Assembly: GCF_019793435.1 (NCBI RefSeq)
Contig: NZ_JAILYH010000031.1
Coordinates: 1 to 42,720 of the forward strand
Length of the DNA stretch: 42,720 nt
Source: Rhizobium redzepovicii
Lineage (GTDB): Bacteria > Pseudomonadota > Alphaproteobacteria > Rhizobiales > Rhizobiaceae
Reading direction: 5' to 3'
The notes beneath the pieces are model-generated. The model made no database searches and was not told where the DNA came from. It was given only the letters and a program-made list of their open reading frames with translations. This document shows, one piece after another, positions 41,002 through 42,720 of this stretch. A program made the translations under genes and the position numbers. Positions within the stretch are counted from its first letter, which is position 1. Each line of letters starts with the position of its first letter.

Positions 41002-41034
41002 TGGTTCAACCCTCCCCCTATCAGGCGGTGCAAC

Positions 41035-41613
41035 ATGGTGAAACTCAACAAGATCTACACCAAAACCGGCGACGACGGCACGACCGGGCTGGTGTCCGGC
41101 CCGCGCCGGGCAAAGGACGATCTGCGCGTCGAGGCCTATGGCACGATCGACGAGGCCAATTCCGCGATCGGGCTGGCGCGGCTGCACACATCAGGCCTGC
41201 CCGAACTCGACGCTATGTTGATGTCGATCCAGAACGATCTCTTCGATCTCGGCGCCGATCTCGCCACCCCCGATACCGGCGAGCCACCGGCCTATGAGCC
41301 GCTGCGGATCGTCGAGGCGCAGGTCGCCCGCGTGGAGCGCGACATCGACCAGTTGAACGCCGGCCTGGAGCCCCTGACGTCCTTCGTCCTGCCGGGCGGC
41401 AGCCCGGCCGCCGCGCAGTTGCATCTGGCCCGCACGATCGCGCGCCGCGCCGAGCGTTTGATGGTGGCGCTTGCCCGCACCGACGGCGAGATCGTCAGCG
41501 AGCCGGCGAGGAAATATGTCAACCGGCTCTCCGATTTCCTCTTCGTCGCCGCACGTCATGCAAATGACCGCGGCCATGCGGATGTGCTTTGGGTTCCGGG
41601 AAAAAACAGATAG
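41035..41613 (+). CDS. Cob(I)yrinic acid a,c-diamide adenosyltransferase, PduO type
   Basis: Transfers the adenosyl group of ATP to cob(I)alamin or a corrinoid precursor, giving the coenzyme form of vitamin B12. 192 aa from ATG 41035 (MVKLNKIYTKTGDDGTTGL). The PduO-type signatures are KIYTKTGDDGTTGL (ATP-binding N-terminus), GTIDEANS, LPGGSPAAAQLHLARTIARRAER and the C-terminal YVNRLSDFLFVAAR. It is unrelated to CobA/BtuR. No cobalamin-riboswitch B12 box is apparent upstream; the leader is dominated by a REP-like palindrome. It is followed after 32 bp by the rhomboid gene. Confidence 0.95.
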   Translation: MVKLNKIYTKTGDDGTTGLVSGPRRAKDDLRVEAYGTIDEANSAIGLARLHTSGLPELDAMLMSIQNDLFDLGADLATPDTGEPPAYEPLRIVEAQVARVERDIDQLNAGLEPLTSFVLPGGSPAAAQLHLARTIARRAERLMVALARTDGEIVSEPARKYVNRLSDFLFVAARHANDRGHADVLWVPGKNR

Positions 41614-41645
41614 GCTTGCCGCGATCACGATTGCCGGGGGGCTTG

Positions 41646-42443
41646 ATGTTCATACCTTTTCATGACGCCAACACGCTGAAATATATCAAGGTCCAGTGGG
41701 TGACGCTCTTACTGATCGCATTGAATGTCGCCGTCTGGCTTTTCACCAGCCTGGAGAGCGAGCAGGCAGCGCAGGCAACGACCGTCGGGCTCGGCTATAT
41801 CCCGGCGATCGCCTTTGGCGACGCGGTGCTGGCCCAGGGGCTGGAAATCGTGCCGGAGCCGCTGACTTACCTCACCTATGCCTTCGTCCATTCCGGCTTC
41901 TGGCATCTGGCCTCCAACATGATCTTCCTCTGGGTCTTCGGCGACAATGTCGAGGATGCCATGGGACATCTGCGTTTCCTGATTTTCTATCTGCTGTGCG
42001 CGGCCGCCGGCGCGCTCTGCCACGGTCTGCTGAGCATGACGTCGCAAGCGCCGCTGGTCGGCGCCTCGGGGGCGATTTCCGGTGTGATTGCCGCCTATGT
42101 CTTGCTGCATCCGCGCGTCAAGGTCTGGGTTCTGGTCTTCTTCCGCGTGCCGCTGCCGCTGCCGGCCTTCGTGCCGCTGCTTTTGTGGATCGGCCAGCAA
42201 TTCTTCATGCTGGCGGTCGCACCCGACGGCGACGTTTCCTGGGGCGCGCATGTCGGCGGCATTCTTGCCGGTGCCCTTTCGATCCTGGTGTTGCGCCGGC
42301 CGGGTGTGCCGCTCTTCGACCGAGAGATCGTCACGCCCCGGGCTGTGAGAAGCGATCCCGGCACCGGTCCGGCCATCACTGTCGACGCGGCCGGGCGCAA
42401 GGTTCAACGCCTTCCTTGGGGTCGACGCCGACAAGAATATTGA
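41646..42443 (+). CDS. Rhomboid family intramembrane serine protease
   Basis: 265 aa with about six transmembrane helices plus a C-terminal cytosolic tail. The catalytic dyad is present: S141 in GASGAISG and H202 in GAHVGGILAG. The supporting HLASN (oxyanion Asn) segment and the following NVEDAMGH are also seen, so the protease should be active. Start ATG 41646 (MFIPFHDANTLKY). Substrates are unknown; bacterial rhomboids cut membrane-protein helices. Cotranscription with the adenosyltransferase is likely. Confidence 0.94.
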   Translation: MFIPFHDANTLKYIKVQWVTLLLIALNVAVWLFTSLESEQAAQATTVGLGYIPAIAFGDAVLAQGLEIVPEPLTYLTYAFVHSGFWHLASNMIFLWVFGDNVEDAMGHLRFLIFYLLCAAAGALCHGLLSMTSQAPLVGASGAISGVIAAYVLLHPRVKVWVLVFFRVPLPLPAFVPLLLWIGQQFFMLAVAPDGDVSWGAHVGGILAGALSILVLRRPGVPLFDREIVTPRAVRSDPGTGPAITVDAAGRKVQRLPWGRRRQEY

Positions 42444-42606
42444 CGTGAACGTAAACGTCCATATATTGCCCGGCAAATCGCCCGCCGCTAGCATGGAAGC
42501 GTTGTAATTGGAGGAAAAGCGCGTATCCATGTCGCCATTCGACAATCGAAATGGCGCGCGAGCGCGCATTTTCGCTGAAGCCAATTTCCCCTGAAGGAAG
42601 GACACC
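42444..42606 (+). promoter_or_regulatory. Structured leader of etfB with a short upstream ORF
   Basis: The region contains a GGAGG at 42510-42514 and a possible 21-codon ORF at 42529-42594 whose stop lies 12 nt before the etfB ATG, next to the AAGGAAGG ribosome-binding site. Inside the ORF are two consecutive hairpins: GCCATTCGA/TCGAaATGGC at 42534-42555 and a GCGCG/CGCGC stem right after it. This could be a translational-coupling leader or chance. Confidence 0.4.
42529..42594 (+). CDS. Possible 21-aa leader peptide upstream of etfB
   Basis: ATG 42529 to TGA 42592-42594 encodes MSPFDNRNGARARIFAEANF then P. The only ribosome-binding site, GGAGG, is 14 nt upstream, which is longer than ideal. 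The sequence has no known leader-peptide feature such as a run of one amino acid. It is listed because its stop abuts the etfB ribosome-binding site. Confidence 0.25.
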   Translation: MSPFDNRNGARARIFAEANFP

Positions 42607-42720
42607 ATGAAGATTCTCGTGCCCGTCAAGCGCGTCGTCGACTACAACGTGAAGATCCGAGTGAAGCCGGATGGTTCCGGTGTCGAGCTTGCCAATGTGA
42701 AGATGTCGATGAACCCGTTC
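42607..42720 (+). CDS. etfB: Electron transfer flavoprotein beta subunit (partial, 3' end outside)
   Basis: The first 38 codons of EtfB: MKILVPVKRVVDYNVKIRVK, then a segment ending in NVKMSMNPF. This is the conserved N-terminus of the beta subunit, which with EtfA accepts electrons from acyl-CoA dehydrogenases and passes them to the ubiquinone pool through ETF-QO. A strong AAGGAAGG precedes ATG 42607. The gene runs off the window; etfA would be expected next. FixA of the nitrogen-fixation branch is related, but this N-terminus and the housekeeping context favour EtfB. Confidence 0.93.
   Translation, partial: MKILVPVKRVVDYNVKIRVKPDGSGVELANVKMSMNPF

Noticed and set aside
40739..41034. Cobalamin riboswitch before the adenosyltransferase gene
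   Set aside because: I looked for a B12-box-like core and the surrounding stems and saw only the two palindromes.
1..42720. CRISPR array, phage genes or insertion sequence
   Set aside because: No regularly spaced direct repeats, integrase, transposase, capsid or terminase proteins were seen.

Overview
The window looks like a core chromosomal segment of an alphaproteobacterium of the order Hyphomicrobiales, most likely Rhizobium (R. etli / R. leguminosarum group). The reasons are high-GC codon use, rhizobial gene content and neighbourhoods (lysC-ptsP, prfA-prmC-DUF4167, ppi-argJ-GNAT-mutT, SDR-HIG1-cobalamin adenosyltransferase-rhomboid-etfB), and several intergenic copies of a palindromic repeat that resembles the Rhizobium-specific intergenic mosaic element (RIME). 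I see no phage, transposase, CRISPR array or plasmid functions. The species is inferred from pattern recognition, not from a search.

Layout. 0.5-2.4 kb: a membrane-anchored M23 (LytM-type) peptidase on +. 2.6-12.1 kb: a long minus-strand run of clpB, a DUF4167 gene, prmC, prfA, ptsP and lysC, covering proteostasis, translation termination, PTS-Ntr signalling and aspartate-family amino acids. 12.4-15.6 kb: ubiG (+) facing DUF1178, a nitrilase-family amidase, glutaredoxin and comF (-). 15.6-17.4 kb: an NDUFAF5/BioC-like methyltransferase, then an orphan Flp pilin and a small membrane protein, the latter two flanked by repeat copies. 17.4-20.8 kb: mutT, GNAT, argJ and a parvulin (-). 21.0-23.8 kb: secA with a clear promoter and terminator. 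23.9-28.3 kb: a Wzx-like flippase and a large GNAT-fold protein (+) that shares its stop with a convergent acyl-CoA synthetase (-). 28.5-31.6 kb: aldo/keto reductase, then a divergent TetR/MFS pair with a two-site operator candidate.

31.8-35.1 kb is the least core-like part: tRNA-Leu(CAA) followed by a 25-bp perfect inverted repeat, small proteins of unknown function, and a CPA2 antiporter carrying a cyclic-nucleotide-binding domain. 35.3-38.7 kb: YqaA/DedA-type protein, DsbB, HNH endonuclease, AlkA and GluQ-RS. 38.7-42.7 kb: YihY/BrkB protein, SDR, HIG1 protein, PduO-type cobalamin adenosyltransferase, rhomboid protease and the 5' end of etfB, which is cut by the window edge.

Genes are tightly packed. 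There are several 4-bp stop/start overlaps (prfA-prmC, nitrilase-DUF1178, GNAT-mutT) and three palindromic junctions: a shared CTAG stop pair, a TGATCA abutting stop pair, and a CATG candidate shared start. I found no unmistakable new defence or mobile system. The best leads are the DUF4167 protein beside the release-factor module, the repeat-flanked orphan pilin, the flippase/acyltransferase/CoA-ligase cassette, the cNMP-gated antiporter, and the structured leaders before etfB and the adenosyltransferase.
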